Part shown: piece after piece, positions 35,072-42,685 of the stretch
How positions within the stretch are numbered: the first letter of the stretch is position 1
Layout of the letters: every line of letters begins with the position of its first letter
IMG/VR virus record: IMGVR_UViG_3300033153_008103
Location: 1 to 43,901 of that record
Length of the DNA: 43,901 bases
Strand: one strand, 5' to 3'
Source of the DNA: a virus
Notes under the pieces: model-generated
Told to the model about the DNA's origin: nothing
Seen by the model: only the letters and a program-made list of their open reading frames with translations
The model's database searches: none
Position numbers and translations under genes: made by a program

Positions 35072-35100
35072 TTGACTTTTTGATTTTAATTGTGTATATT
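35072..35100 (+). promoter_or_regulatory. Promoter of the ParA-like gene
   Basis: TTGACT (35072-35077), 17 bases, TATATT (35095-35100), the same design as at 195-223 and 42978-43006. The predicted start of transcription (about 35106-35108) falls on ATG 35107, so the mRNA would have no leader. The -35 box begins only 9 bases after the stop of the previous gene. Confidence 0.7.
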
Positions 35101-35106
35101 TCCTGT

Positions 35107-35838
35107 ATGATTATAGGATTAGCATCAGGAAAAGGTGGAACAGGAAAATCCACTATTTCAAGTAATTTGGCTTATTATTATTCCAATCAGAAAAAGAAAA
35201 TTTTATTACTCGATATAGACTGGGGTGCTTCAAATTCTTTTTATTTCTTTAATGTTTTTCCAGAAAAGAGTATATATCATTTTCTTTTCAAAAAAAATAA
35301 TTGGAATGACATAAAATATAAAATAAATGACAATTTAGATATTATTACAGCAGGACAAGGGGATGATAAATTAGCAAATATTAATCCCCAAGACAAATCA
35401 AAAATAATAGATGAAATGAAAAAAGATGAAAAAAATTATGATGCTATTATTTTGGATTTGTCTCCGGGTCTTCATTCTAATGTAACAGATTTTTTAAGAT
35501 TATCAAATAAATCCATTATAATAATTACAGCAGATACGAGTGCATTAACTGATGGGTATCATTTGATTAAAATACTTAAAACTAAATTATCAAAAACAGA
35601 AATAGGAGTGATTATAAATACAATATCTGATAACAAGGAATCTTTTGAACAATATAGAATACTTGCTCAAGTATGTTATAATCATTTGAATTTTGTTCCT
35701 AAAAATTATGGAAATTTAAAAAATAGCAAAATAATAAATGATTGTACCAAAAAATATAAATTGTTTATTAAGGAATTTAGAAATTCTGAACCATCAAAAC
35801 AATTAATAGATATAGGAGAAAAATTATGGACGATGTGA
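35107..35838 (+). CDS. ParA/MinD-family ATPase
   Basis: The protein has 243 residues from ATG 35107. An upstream ATG at 35035 is in frame but lies inside the previous gene and before the promoter, so I prefer 35107. It begins with a deviant Walker A SGKGGTGKST (7-16) and has LLDIDWGASN, and later IILDLSPGLHS as Walker B, all typical of ParA/MinD/FlhG ATPases. These ATPases dimerise with ATP and act in DNA partition or positioning. No ParB is recognised nearby. The following gene overlaps by 13 bases and is a membrane transglycosylase. Confidence 0.8.
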   Translation: MIIGLASGKGGTGKSTISSNLAYYYSNQKKKILLLDIDWGASNSFYFFNVFPEKSIYHFLFKKNNWNDIKYKINDNLDIITAGQGDDKLANINPQDKSKIIDEMKKDEKNYDAIILDLSPGLHSNVTDFLRLSNKSIIIITADTSALTDGYHLIKILKTKLSKTEIGVIINTISDNKESFEQYRILAQVCYNHLNFVPKNYGNLKNSKIINDCTKKYKLFIKEFRNSEPSKQLIDIGEKLWTM

Positions 35839-36590
35839 ATCCATCTAAAGAGATTTTTAGTCTAAAAAAGAAAAGTTTGGATATATCTAAGTATTTGCAT
35901 GCAATAATGAAATATAGAATAATAATTATTTTAGTAGGTGTCCTTTTAATATTTCAATTTGCGGTAATTTTTATGTTGTATAAACAAAATCAATCTCAGG
36001 AGCGAACATATAAATTAAATTTTCAATATATATTTTCTGTCAATCAAACAATCAGTCAAAAAAACAGAAAACAAAATTGTATTAATATGATTATGAAAGT
36101 TGCTTTGAAATATAATAAAAATCTTAATGAGGTTGCACTTGTCAAAATTGCGAATCTTATATATGAAATAGGAGAATTACGATATGATATTCCAACAGAA
36201 GAATGGATAATACTTTTTACTCTCGAAAGTGAATGGAATCCCAAAGCTGTATCTAAATCAGGAGCAAAAGGACTTGGACAGTTAATGCCAGTAATTGCCA
36301 TGTATAATGCTAAAATGCTCAATATAACTTGGCGTGGAGATAAAACTTTATTTAATCCCGAAGAAAATCCAAGACTTTCAATGAGATATTATTTTGATTT
36401 GAAACATCAATATGAAAAACCCATCTATTATATAAGTGCATACAATTGGGGTGAAAAAGAAATTGGATATTTTTACAGAAATGATAAAAAATTAATTGGA
36501 AAATATTTGGATTATTATAAAAAATATTTAAAAGCAAAAAAAGAAGTTGAAAAAATATTAGGAAAGAAAATAATTATTAATGGATTATAA
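35826..36590 (+). CDS. Membrane-anchored lytic transglycosylase
   Basis: The protein has 254 residues. A cytoplasmic N-terminus, then a transmembrane helix (about 31-52), then an SLT domain: FTLESEWNPKAVSKSGAKGLGQLMP (131-155) with the catalytic Glu of the ES motif at 134, and later ISAYNWGEKEIGYF. The enzyme cleaves glycan strands non-hydrolytically outside the membrane. It is translated overlapping the ParA-like ATPase (13 bases), suggesting joint action at the membrane. A virion entry enzyme or lysis factor is an alternative. Confidence 0.8.
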   Translation: MDDVNPSKEIFSLKKKSLDISKYLHAIMKYRIIIILVGVLLIFQFAVIFMLYKQNQSQERTYKLNFQYIFSVNQTISQKNRKQNCINMIMKVALKYNKNLNEVALVKIANLIYEIGELRYDIPTEEWIILFTLESEWNPKAVSKSGAKGLGQLMPVIAMYNAKMLNITWRGDKTLFNPEENPRLSMRYYFDLKHQYEKPIYYISAYNWGEKEIGYFYRNDKKLIGKYLDYYKKYLKAKKEVEKILGKKIIINGL

Positions 36591-36594
36591 AAAT

Positions 36595-36667
36595 GGTCTT
36601 GTGGTCTAATGGTTAGGACATTGCCCTTTCAAGGCAGTAACGGTGGGTCCAAATCCCCCCAAGACCA
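36595..36667 (+). tRNA. tRNA-Glu (anticodon TTC)
   Basis: The gene is 73 bases long: acceptor GGTCTTG/CAAGACC (36595-36601 with 36660-36666), D-arm GTC...GAC with GG, anticodon arm TTGCC-CTTTCAA-GGCAG giving anticodon TTC, and a T-arm with one mismatch and a C where T55 is usual. CCA is not encoded. GAA is a very common codon in these AT-rich genes, so a phage tRNA-Glu would help translation. It is transcribed between the transglycosylase gene and the recA operon. Confidence 0.88.
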
Positions 36668-36696
36668 AAATAAAAAACTTAAAAAAGGAGAAAACT

Positions 36697-36882
36697 ATGA
36701 AATTAAAACAAGGATATTCTGCACGAACTTTTGATTTTGAAGACAAAATCTGGAAAGAATTAAAGGATCTTCACAAAAAATTAAAGTCCTTTGATGGTCT
36801 CTTTCTTAAAGATAGAATTCATTCAGCAATCTTGAATCTTATTAAAGATATGAGGAGGGAATATGTCGAAAAAATCAAATAA
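36697..36882 (+). CDS. Small protein before RecA
   Basis: The protein has 61 residues. I chose ATG 36697 behind AAAGGAG. An in-frame ATG at 36643 lies inside the tRNA gene. The sequence is Lys-rich and helical (KIWKELKDLHKKLKSFDG), with a ribbon-helix-helix-like feel but no certain motif. It overlaps the recA-like start by 20 bases, so translation is probably coupled. Confidence 0.55.
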   Translation: MKLKQGYSARTFDFEDKIWKELKDLHKKLKSFDGLFLKDRIHSAILNLIKDMRREYVEKIK

Positions 36883-37909
36883 TGAGAAAGTTAAAAAAAC
36901 CGCTTATGATATTATTATCCAAGATTTAAAAAATAAATTTGGAATGAATTCAATTATAACTCCAAAAGATGTAGAACTTATGGACAAATATGTTGTGAAA
37001 AAAAATGTTATTCCTTCGGGCTCTTTTTCTTTTGATAGGCTTACGGGTGTAGGTGGATTACCAAAAGGCAGAATATTTTTAATTTATGGAAACAAGGGTA
37101 TAGGAAAAACTACTACTTCTTTATCTTTATATATAAATGCTGCAAAACAAGGTTATCAATTAGTTTTTTGTGACACTGAACATAGATTAGATGTAAGCTT
37201 ATTGGATGCGATGGGAATTGACAGATATGATGTCGATAAATTTGCTTTATCTCGTTCAAAATGGGCTGATGAAGTTTTTGAAACTATTTATAGATTGCTT
37301 CAATTAGGTCGTCCTCTTTTTATTATTATGGACAGTATTACTGCTTTACGAATTAGACCATCAGCAAAAAAGAAAGAAGATGAATCTACTAAAGATTATT
37401 TAAAAGGAACTCGTATGGGAAAAACTGCTGCTTCATTGGGGGAGTTTCTTAATGATATTTCTCCTTTAATATCTTCTACGCAAAGTATATTTATTATGAT
37501 TTCTCAAGAAAGATATAAGGGAATAGGAAGGGGAATGGCTTATAAGTCTTATACTGGCGGAGAAGCTCCTGGATTTTATGCAACATACATTTGGTATGTT
37601 AAAAAGGAGCAGGGGGGTGAGATTATAAAAGATAATCAAATTATAGGTCAAGAATTGGTTTGGGAGTTTAAAAAAACAACAACTTCACTTCCCCCAAATC
37701 CAAGAAGAATTGCATTACACTATGGCAAAGGATTTTATCCCGAATATGAACTTGCTAAAATAGGCGTACAAAATAAATTAATTGAAGTATCGGGTTCGTG
37801 GGTAACATATAAAGATGTTAAGAAACAAGGCTTTATGAATTTTGTAACTGAATTGGAAAATAATAAAAAATTATTTCAAGAGTTAAAAAAAGATTTAAAT
37901 ATTAAATAG
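36863..37909 (+). CDS. RecA-like recombinase
   Basis: The protein has 348 residues behind GGAGGG. The core has GVGGLPKGRIFLIYGNKGIGKTT (Walker A 76-83), the conserved DTEHR with Glu 106, Walker B PLFIIMDSI (151-159), and a KTTTSLPPNP region near the end. It forms filaments on single-stranded DNA for repair and recombination-dependent replication. The N-terminal oligomerisation part differs from bacterial RecA, as is common in phage versions. A strong terminator overlaps its stop codon. Confidence 0.85.
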   Translation: MSKKSNNEKVKKTAYDIIIQDLKNKFGMNSIITPKDVELMDKYVVKKNVIPSGSFSFDRLTGVGGLPKGRIFLIYGNKGIGKTTTSLSLYINAAKQGYQLVFCDTEHRLDVSLLDAMGIDRYDVDKFALSRSKWADEVFETIYRLLQLGRPLFIIMDSITALRIRPSAKKKEDESTKDYLKGTRMGKTAASLGEFLNDISPLISSTQSIFIMISQERYKGIGRGMAYKSYTGGEAPGFYATYIWYVKKEQGGEIIKDNQIIGQELVWEFKKTTTSLPPNPRRIALHYGKGFYPEYELAKIGVQNKLIEVSGSWVTYKDVKKQGFMNFVTELENNKKLFQELKKDLNIK

Positions 37910-37971
37910 GCGGTTCCATTTTTGTACCTCCGTTCCCCTCCCAATAAAAATTATTGGGACCGCCTATTTTT
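37904..37971 (+). terminator. Intrinsic terminator after the RecA-like gene
   Basis: An outer stem of 11 bp, AAATAGGCGGT (37904-37914) with ACCGCCTATTT (37959-37969), includes the stop TAG. An inner hairpin CCCAATAA-AAA-TTATTGGG (37940-37958) sits in the loop. A T run follows to 37971. It separates the recA operon from the next block. Confidence 0.85.
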
Positions 37972-37985
37972 AAAATGGAGAAGTA

Positions 37986-38072
37986 ATGAATTTTATAATT
38001 TGGATTTTAATAGGATTGATAAGTTTCATCCTAAAATCCAAAAGAAAACTCTTTCCTTCAGGGGAGAGATAA
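37986..38072 (+). CDS. Short membrane peptide running into RNA element B2
   Basis: ATG 37986 behind GGAG encodes MNFIIWILIGLISFILKSKR and ends after 28 residues at TAA 38070-38072. The first half is one membrane helix. From residue 14 the frame lies in element B2. This may be a small membrane protein cut by B2, whose original C-terminus is lost. The peptide may still be made. Confidence 0.4.
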   Translation: MNFIIWILIGLISFILKSKRKLFPSGER

Positions 38073-38178
38073 ATTTTGAAACATACCGTAGGGACTACGG
38101 AAATTTACGCCTGTCAGACATGAGCGGCGTTAGCGGTTCAGGGCAGGAAGCCACTTCCTTTAGGGAGTGGTAGTTCAC
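38023..38178 (+). ncRNA. Solo omega-RNA-like element, family B copy 2 (B2)
   Basis: This is a copy of B1 (156 bp). Hairpins are CTCTTTCC-TTCA-GGGGAGAG (38049-38068), CCGTAG-GGA-CTACGG (38086-38100), and CCACTTCC-TTTA-GGGAGTGG ending before TAGTTCAC at 38178. The second hairpin differs from B1 by a C-G to T-A change on both strands, a compensatory change that keeps the stem. The sequence TTGAT at 38016-38020, just before the element, is the target motif known from some IS200/IS605 elements. Any guide starts at 38179 (AATTTTTGAATTAATTGA). No tnpB is present. Confidence 0.6.
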
Positions 38179-38213
38179 AATTTTTGAATTAATTGATAAA
38201 TGGAGGAATCACA

Positions 38214-38750
38214 ATGACAAAACAAGATTTAAAAATAATTAAAAAGGGATTTGCTTCTGATAGAAGTATTTATATCAGAAAAATTAAAAATGAGAATGTA
38301 ATTACTGACGGTTCAATAATTATTGCTAATTATAAAATGCCTATAATTATTGATGCACTAAAATTTGGATTTATGAACATTGTTCCAGACGGTGATTACG
38401 AAGTTGATATTAAAAGAAATTATTTTAAAATTATGCTTTTTCCAAATTATCAGGATATGATTGAAAGAGCCAAAGAAAATTGTATTTTCCAAATAAAAAA
38501 TACTACATTGATTCATGATGAAACACTTATATTTTCAATACTCGGAAATTTTGATAAAAATAAATATTGTTTTATAAGAATCGATGTAGTCAATCTCATT
38601 ACCTCTCTCTTAGGCCCCGATTTTGAATTTCAAAGAATATTGACCGATAAATCGGGGCATACTTTTTTACTTGAAATGAATGAAAATGAACATATTTTAT
38701 TTTCTGGTATAGATAAAAAATTGGATATTGCAAAGGAGTATTTAAAATAA
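38214..38750 (+). CDS. Hypothetical protein after B2
   Basis: The protein has 178 residues from ATG 38214 behind TGGAGG. TTG 38193 is in frame but has no site. The sequence alternates strands and helices (SIIIANYKMPIIIDALKFGFMNIVPDG; HTFLLEMNENEHILFSG) in a way that loosely recalls a sliding-clamp domain, but this is weak. It is followed after 4 bases by a nuclease-like gene. Confidence 0.6.
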   Translation: MTKQDLKIIKKGFASDRSIYIRKIKNENVITDGSIIIANYKMPIIIDALKFGFMNIVPDGDYEVDIKRNYFKIMLFPNYQDMIERAKENCIFQIKNTTLIHDETLIFSILGNFDKNKYCFIRIDVVNLITSLLGPDFEFQRILTDKSGHTFLLEMNENEHILFSGIDKKLDIAKEYLK

Positions 38751-38754
38751 GATT

Positions 38755-39123
38755 ATGGAATATAATTTTTCAACAGATGAATTAAAAAGTTCATATCACA
38801 AAAAAGTAATTGATTTTTTAAGAAAAGAATTCCCTTTGTTTGATATAATACAGGAATTTTCAATAAAAATTGATAATAGAACTTTATTTTGTGATATTGC
38901 CTGTAAATCTCCTATTAAATTTATAATTGAAATTAATCCTGACCATCATTATAAATTTACTCCGTTTTTTCATGGTTCAATTGAAAATTTTAAACGAATA
39001 CAGGAAAACGATAAGTTAAAAGAAAAATGGGCAGAAATAAATAATTATCTTTTTATAATCTTAAAAGAAAATGATTTAAAAAAAGATAAGTTTAAAAAAA
39101 TTTTAAAAGAATATCTGGGATAA
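38755..39123 (+). CDS. Small protein with a PD-(D/E)XK-like nuclease pattern
   Basis: The protein has 122 residues. The sequence TLFCDIACKSPIKFIIEINPDHHYK (about 43-67) has the order Asp, then hydrophobic strand, Glu-x-Asn, as in PD-(D/E)XK and Vsr/DUF559-type nucleases (D47, E59). It is followed by helices and a final strand (NYLFIIL). A DNA-processing role fits its place in the replication block. The residue assignment is inference. Confidence 0.5.
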   Translation: MEYNFSTDELKSSYHKKVIDFLRKEFPLFDIIQEFSIKIDNRTLFCDIACKSPIKFIIEINPDHHYKFTPFFHGSIENFKRIQENDKLKEKWAEINNYLFIILKENDLKKDKFKKILKEYLG

Positions 39124-39134
39124 GAAAATAAATC

Positions 39135-39377
39135 ATGAATAGAAAAACGAAGAGAAGAAATAAAATGAAATTAAAGATAGAAATTTATAAAGAAAAAAAT
39201 ATATATATTGCTGAATGTAAAAAGTTGTCAATTTTTTGTTCTGCCGATTCATTTTTTCAAATATTAAAAGAATTACTTTCGCAATTTATTCATTTCCGTA
39301 AATATTATTCAAAAATACCCCCAGAAAAATTAACTGACGAAGCAAAAAGAATACAAAAATTATATAAACAATTATGA
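39135..39377 (+). CDS. Small HicB-like protein
   Basis: The protein has 80 residues from ATG 39135, or 70 from ATG 39165. Neither site is strong. The central part IYIAECKKLSIFCSADSFFQILKEL has the beta-beta-helix look of HicB-type partial RNase H folds (Y.AE...L.IF..ADS..E.L..L). No HicA toxin is seen next to it. It may be a stand-alone regulator. The family call is tentative. Confidence 0.5.
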   Translation: MNRKTKRRNKMKLKIEIYKEKNIYIAECKKLSIFCSADSFFQILKELLSQFIHFRKYYSKIPPEKLTDEAKRIQKLYKQL

Positions 39378-39391
39378 AAAGGAGGATTAAA

Positions 39392-39937
39392 ATGATTCAA
39401 AACAAAGCATTAAAACCATTAACAAACAAAGAGATTAAAGAAGTTATCGAAGAAGTAAAGTCTATGGATGACCCTGTTGGTAGGGCAGTTAAAGAATATC
39501 AATCAAAATTTTTGAATATCACCGTAGATGATATTGATACTTCTTTGAATGATTTATTGAAAATTAAATCATCTGACCTTGTTGATAAAACTGAAAAACA
39601 ATTGCAACAATATCTTTTCGATATAAACAAATGGCAGATTGTTATAAGAAAAGAAATCAATGAGAAGGAATTTATTTTAACAAATAGTAAAAATAAGTAT
39701 AACACCATATTGAGACATAAAAAATTAAATGTTCCTGGAAAATCTGAAAAAGAAAAAGAAGATAGATTGCTCGCAACAGATGAAGTATTAAGAAATTTAG
39801 ATGCTGTGAAACAAGTAGCACAATCTTTTTATGATGTTATAAAAGGATTTGATAAAGATATTAATTCTATTCATTTTACTATTCAAAGAATTTTAATCTC
39901 AAAAGAAATAACTCGACAAAATCATAATAGATATTAA
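39392..39937 (+). CDS. Helical protein of the replication block
   Basis: The protein has 181 residues from ATG 39392, which has AAAGGAGG at the right distance. ATG 39374 is in frame but its site is poor. It is mostly charged helix (KSSDLVDKTEKQLQQYLFDINKWQIVIRKE; EKEKEDRLLATDEVLRNLDAVKQVAQS), likely a coiled-coil dimer. No family is recognised. It lies next to the replisome organiser, so a DNA-related role is likely. Confidence 0.6.
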   Translation: MIQNKALKPLTNKEIKEVIEEVKSMDDPVGRAVKEYQSKFLNITVDDIDTSLNDLLKIKSSDLVDKTEKQLQQYLFDINKWQIVIRKEINEKEFILTNSKNKYNTILRHKKLNVPGKSEKEKEDRLLATDEVLRNLDAVKQVAQSFYDVIKGFDKDINSIHFTIQRILISKEITRQNHNRY

Positions 39938-39958
39938 AAAATGGGAGGTAACTTATAA

Positions 39959-40789
39959 ATGAATATTCAATGGCTTAAATTGGATGTTAATATACTTGAT
40001 GATACCAAGATTAAAATAATTAGAAAATATCCTGATGGAGACAAATTGTTCGTCTTATGGATAGGATTGCTCTGTATGGCTATGAAAAGCGACCTGGCTG
40101 GTTATATATATATATCTGAGGGAATACCTTATACTCCTCAAGATATAGCCAATATATTGGAATTAGAATTGAAAACAGTTGAAATGGGATTAGCTCTATT
40201 TAAAAAATATGATATGATTAACATTATTGAAGGGGGAGTCATAGAGATTATTAATTTTAATAAACATCAGGCAATTGATAAACTTGAAAGAAGAAGAGAA
40301 TTGGCAAGAAAAAGACAAGAAAAATATAGAAAAAGACAAAAATTATTAATTAATCCAAAAGATAATAACGATGATGATGTTAATAACGACTCAGTAACGC
40401 ATAACGAACCCGTTGATAACGATACAGATAAGAAAAGAATAGAAAAGAATAGAAAAGATAAGAAAAAGAAAAAAGAAAAGAAAAAATATGCAGAACATGT
40501 TTCTCTTTCTGAAAAAGAATATGATAAATTAATTAACGAATATGGAGAATCTAAAACAAAAAAGTTTATACAAAAATTAAATAATTACAAAGGAGCAAAA
40601 GGAAAAAAATATAAATCTGATTATCGAGCTATTTTAAATTGGGTCGTAGATTATTTTGAAGAAAAGGAGAATAAACATGTACAAAAAAACAATATTACAC
40701 AAAATTCAAGAACTTCAGGACATATTAGCCCATACTCCCAAGCCAGCATTAAATATGACGAATTGCCCAAAGTGTCACGGAACTGGTAA
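39959..40789 (+). CDS. Phage replisome organiser
   Basis: The protein has 276 residues behind GGGAGG. The N-terminal about 115 residues match the phage replisome organiser domain: MNIQWLKLDVNILDDTKIKIIRKYPDGDKL, WIGLLCMAMKSDLAGYIYI and INFNKHQ. A very Lys-rich linker follows (about 150-175). The C-terminal part (VSLSEKEYDKLINEYGESKTKKFIQKLNNY...YRAILNWV) is the usual DnaD/organiser tail. It binds the origin and recruits the helicase through the loader encoded next. Its end overlaps the loader gene by 113 bases. Confidence 0.85.
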   Translation: MNIQWLKLDVNILDDTKIKIIRKYPDGDKLFVLWIGLLCMAMKSDLAGYIYISEGIPYTPQDIANILELELKTVEMGLALFKKYDMINIIEGGVIEIINFNKHQAIDKLERRRELARKRQEKYRKRQKLLINPKDNNDDDVNNDSVTHNEPVDNDTDKKRIEKNRKDKKKKKEKKKYAEHVSLSEKEYDKLINEYGESKTKKFIQKLNNYKGAKGKKYKSDYRAILNWVVDYFEEKENKHVQKNNITQNSRTSGHISPYSQASIKYDELPKVSRNW

Positions 40790-41546
40790 AATTCCAGTTG
40801 ATAAAAAAGAAATAGAAATAAGAAAAGAAAAATTTGAAAAAATTGGGATTGTCGATATGAAGTATTTTGATTTTGATAGATGTGATTGCAGAAATCCTGA
40901 ATATGATAAATATATTAGTATGCAAAAGGATTTGAATACATATAAAGATATTTCTAAAAATATAAATATTCCACCAAAATATAAAAATTTTTGTTTTGAA
41001 ATGTATAAAAAACCTATTCCTGCATCTGTTATTGAATTATTAAAAAATAAACAATTTAAAGATTTGAATGGTGTAGAAAAAAACGGATTCTTATTTTGGG
41101 GATATGGTGCTGGAACAGGTAAGACACTTCTTGCTATATCAATTGCACACTCCTTATCAGTTGAATACAGAATGACATTTAGATATGAAAATACAACAAT
41201 GTTTTTGTATAATTTAAAAAGATTTTTTAATCAAGATAGACAAGATAAAATGTATACTGAATTAGATTATTTAGAAAAATTGGTCAATATGGATATTCTT
41301 ATTATGGATGATATTGGGACCGAAAAGGTATCTGAATGGGTAAAAGAAAAATTTTATTTTATTCAAGAAAATAGAAGTTTTTATAATGACAAAATTACAA
41401 TTTATACTTCAAATGATGATATTGATACTTTGGCAAATAAGATCGGTGATAAAATAGTTTCCAGAATTATTGAAAGTTGTCAGGCTATAGAATTTACTGG
41501 AGAAGATTGGAGATTAAAATTAAATAAAAAAGGAGATATAAAATGA
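40677..41546 (+). CDS. DnaC/IstB-type helicase loader with zinc ribbon
   Basis: The protein has 289 residues from ATG 40677, behind AAAAGGAGA. It has an N-terminal zinc ribbon CPKCHGTGK...FDRCDCRNP (about 30-74), then an AAA+ domain: Walker A GYGAGTGKTLL (about 142-152), Walker B DILIMDDIGTE (about 205-215), and an arginine-finger-like end. It loads the replicative helicase. A later ATG at 40755 would remove the overlap with the organiser but has no ribosome binding site. Its stop overlaps the dnaN start (ATGA). Confidence 0.85.
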   Translation: MYKKTILHKIQELQDILAHTPKPALNMTNCPKCHGTGKIPVDKKEIEIRKEKFEKIGIVDMKYFDFDRCDCRNPEYDKYISMQKDLNTYKDISKNINIPPKYKNFCFEMYKKPIPASVIELLKNKQFKDLNGVEKNGFLFWGYGAGTGKTLLAISIAHSLSVEYRMTFRYENTTMFLYNLKRFFNQDRQDKMYTELDYLEKLVNMDILIMDDIGTEKVSEWVKEKFYFIQENRSFYNDKITIYTSNDDIDTLANKIGDKIVSRIIESCQAIEFTGEDWRLKLNKKGDIK

Positions 41547-42637
41547 ATTTAACTATTTCACAAAAACAATTATTAAGTGCCTTACAATTGGCAAAAGATG
41601 TTATAAAAGAAAAAACTACAACATCTATTTTATCTAATGTTTTATTGGAAACAAAAGATAAAGGTTTAACTATCCTTTCAACTGATTTAGAATCATCAAT
41701 TAAAATTTTGATACCTGCTAATATATCAGAACATGGGGCTATTACATTACATGCTAATAAATTAACAGAAATTGTTAAATCTTTACCTGTAAATAATGAT
41801 GTTAATATTATTGCCAATGATTCTGGTAGAACAATAATTAAAAGTGAAGATATTAAAATTAAAGCAAATTTCAAAATAAATGGAATGCTGACAAAAGATT
41901 TTCCTATTGTTCCAGAAATAGAAAATAAAATACATTTTAAAATTTCTCAAAAAGATTTTAAACAAATGATAAGAAAAACAATATTTGCAACATCTTCAGA
42001 TTACATAAATAGTTCTATTAATGGTGTTAAATTTGAAATGGATAATAAATTTAAATTGATTGCTACTGATGGTAGAATATTAGCATTTATTCAAGAAGAT
42101 TTAAAAGATGAGTTTAGTATAAATAATGTTATAGTTCCTCATCAAATTTTAAATATACTATTAAAAATATTAAGCGATGAAGGAATTATAGAAATATTTT
42201 TTGCAGAAAGTCAAATATGTTTTAAATTAAATAATATGGAATTAATATCAAGATTGATTGACGGGGTATTCCCTGATTATGAACAAGTTATTCCCAAAGA
42301 ATATAGTAAAAATGTTTTGGTGTCAACTAATATGTTATTGACAGCATTACAGAGAGTATCACTTTTATCTGATAATATGATAATATTAAATTTTAAGAAA
42401 AATATATTAGAAATAACTTCAAATTCAGAGATAGGCGAGGCAAAAGAGAATATAGAGATTGAATATAATGGTAATGATTTTGAAATAGCATTCAATAAAC
42501 AATATTTATTAAATGCTATTTTGTCTATTGATACTGATAAAATAATTATCAAAATGAATGAATCACAGGACCCTGTAGAAATAAGAGATGATAATTCTGA
42601 TAATTTCTTGTGTCTTGTAATGCCTATTAAATTATAA
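41543..42637 (+). CDS. dnaN: DNA polymerase III beta subunit (sliding clamp)
   Basis: The protein has 364 residues, the usual clamp length. It shows the three repeated domains with MNLTISQKQLLSALQLAKDVI at the start, TTSILSNVLLETKDKGLTILSTDLE, FKLIATDGRILAFI, LISRLIDGVFPDYEQVIP, and the C-terminal CLVMPIKL typical of DnaN. It should form a ring dimer that holds a polymerase on DNA. No polymerase is seen in the window, so it may serve a phage polymerase encoded elsewhere or act on the host enzyme. Confidence 0.92.
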   Translation: MNLTISQKQLLSALQLAKDVIKEKTTTSILSNVLLETKDKGLTILSTDLESSIKILIPANISEHGAITLHANKLTEIVKSLPVNNDVNIIANDSGRTIIKSEDIKIKANFKINGMLTKDFPIVPEIENKIHFKISQKDFKQMIRKTIFATSSDYINSSINGVKFEMDNKFKLIATDGRILAFIQEDLKDEFSINNVIVPHQILNILLKILSDEGIIEIFFAESQICFKLNNMELISRLIDGVFPDYEQVIPKEYSKNVLVSTNMLLTALQRVSLLSDNMIILNFKKNILEITSNSEIGEAKENIEIEYNGNDFEIAFNKQYLLNAILSIDTDKIIIKMNESQDPVEIRDDNSDNFLCLVMPIKL

Positions 42638-42664
42638 TATTATATTGGAATCACAATTTGTGAT
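42633..42664 (+). promoter_or_regulatory. Possible promoter/operator before 42686
   Basis: TATAAT at 42633-42638 is a perfect -10 box, but the best -35 (TTGTGT 42608-42613) is at 19 bases. Just downstream, ATCACA-ATT-TGTGAT (42650-42664) is a perfect inverted repeat with 6-base arms and a 3-base spacer, in an operator position. There is no T run, so it is not a terminator. Confidence 0.4.
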
Positions 42665-42685
42665 ACCAAAATTAAGGAGGAAATT

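Noticed and set aside
35035-35106. Longer N-terminus for the ParA-like protein
   Set aside because: It overlaps the previous gene and lies before the promoter, and the family starts directly with the strand before Walker A.
36643-36696. Upstream start of the small protein before RecA
   Set aside because: The first codons overlap the tRNA-Glu gene. ATG 36697 has a proper ribosome binding site.
37922-38173. 83-residue frame starting in the terminator and crossing B2
   Set aside because: Its start lies inside the terminator loop without a ribosome binding site. The TnpB-like residues it contains (DMSGVSGS) come from the B2 element.
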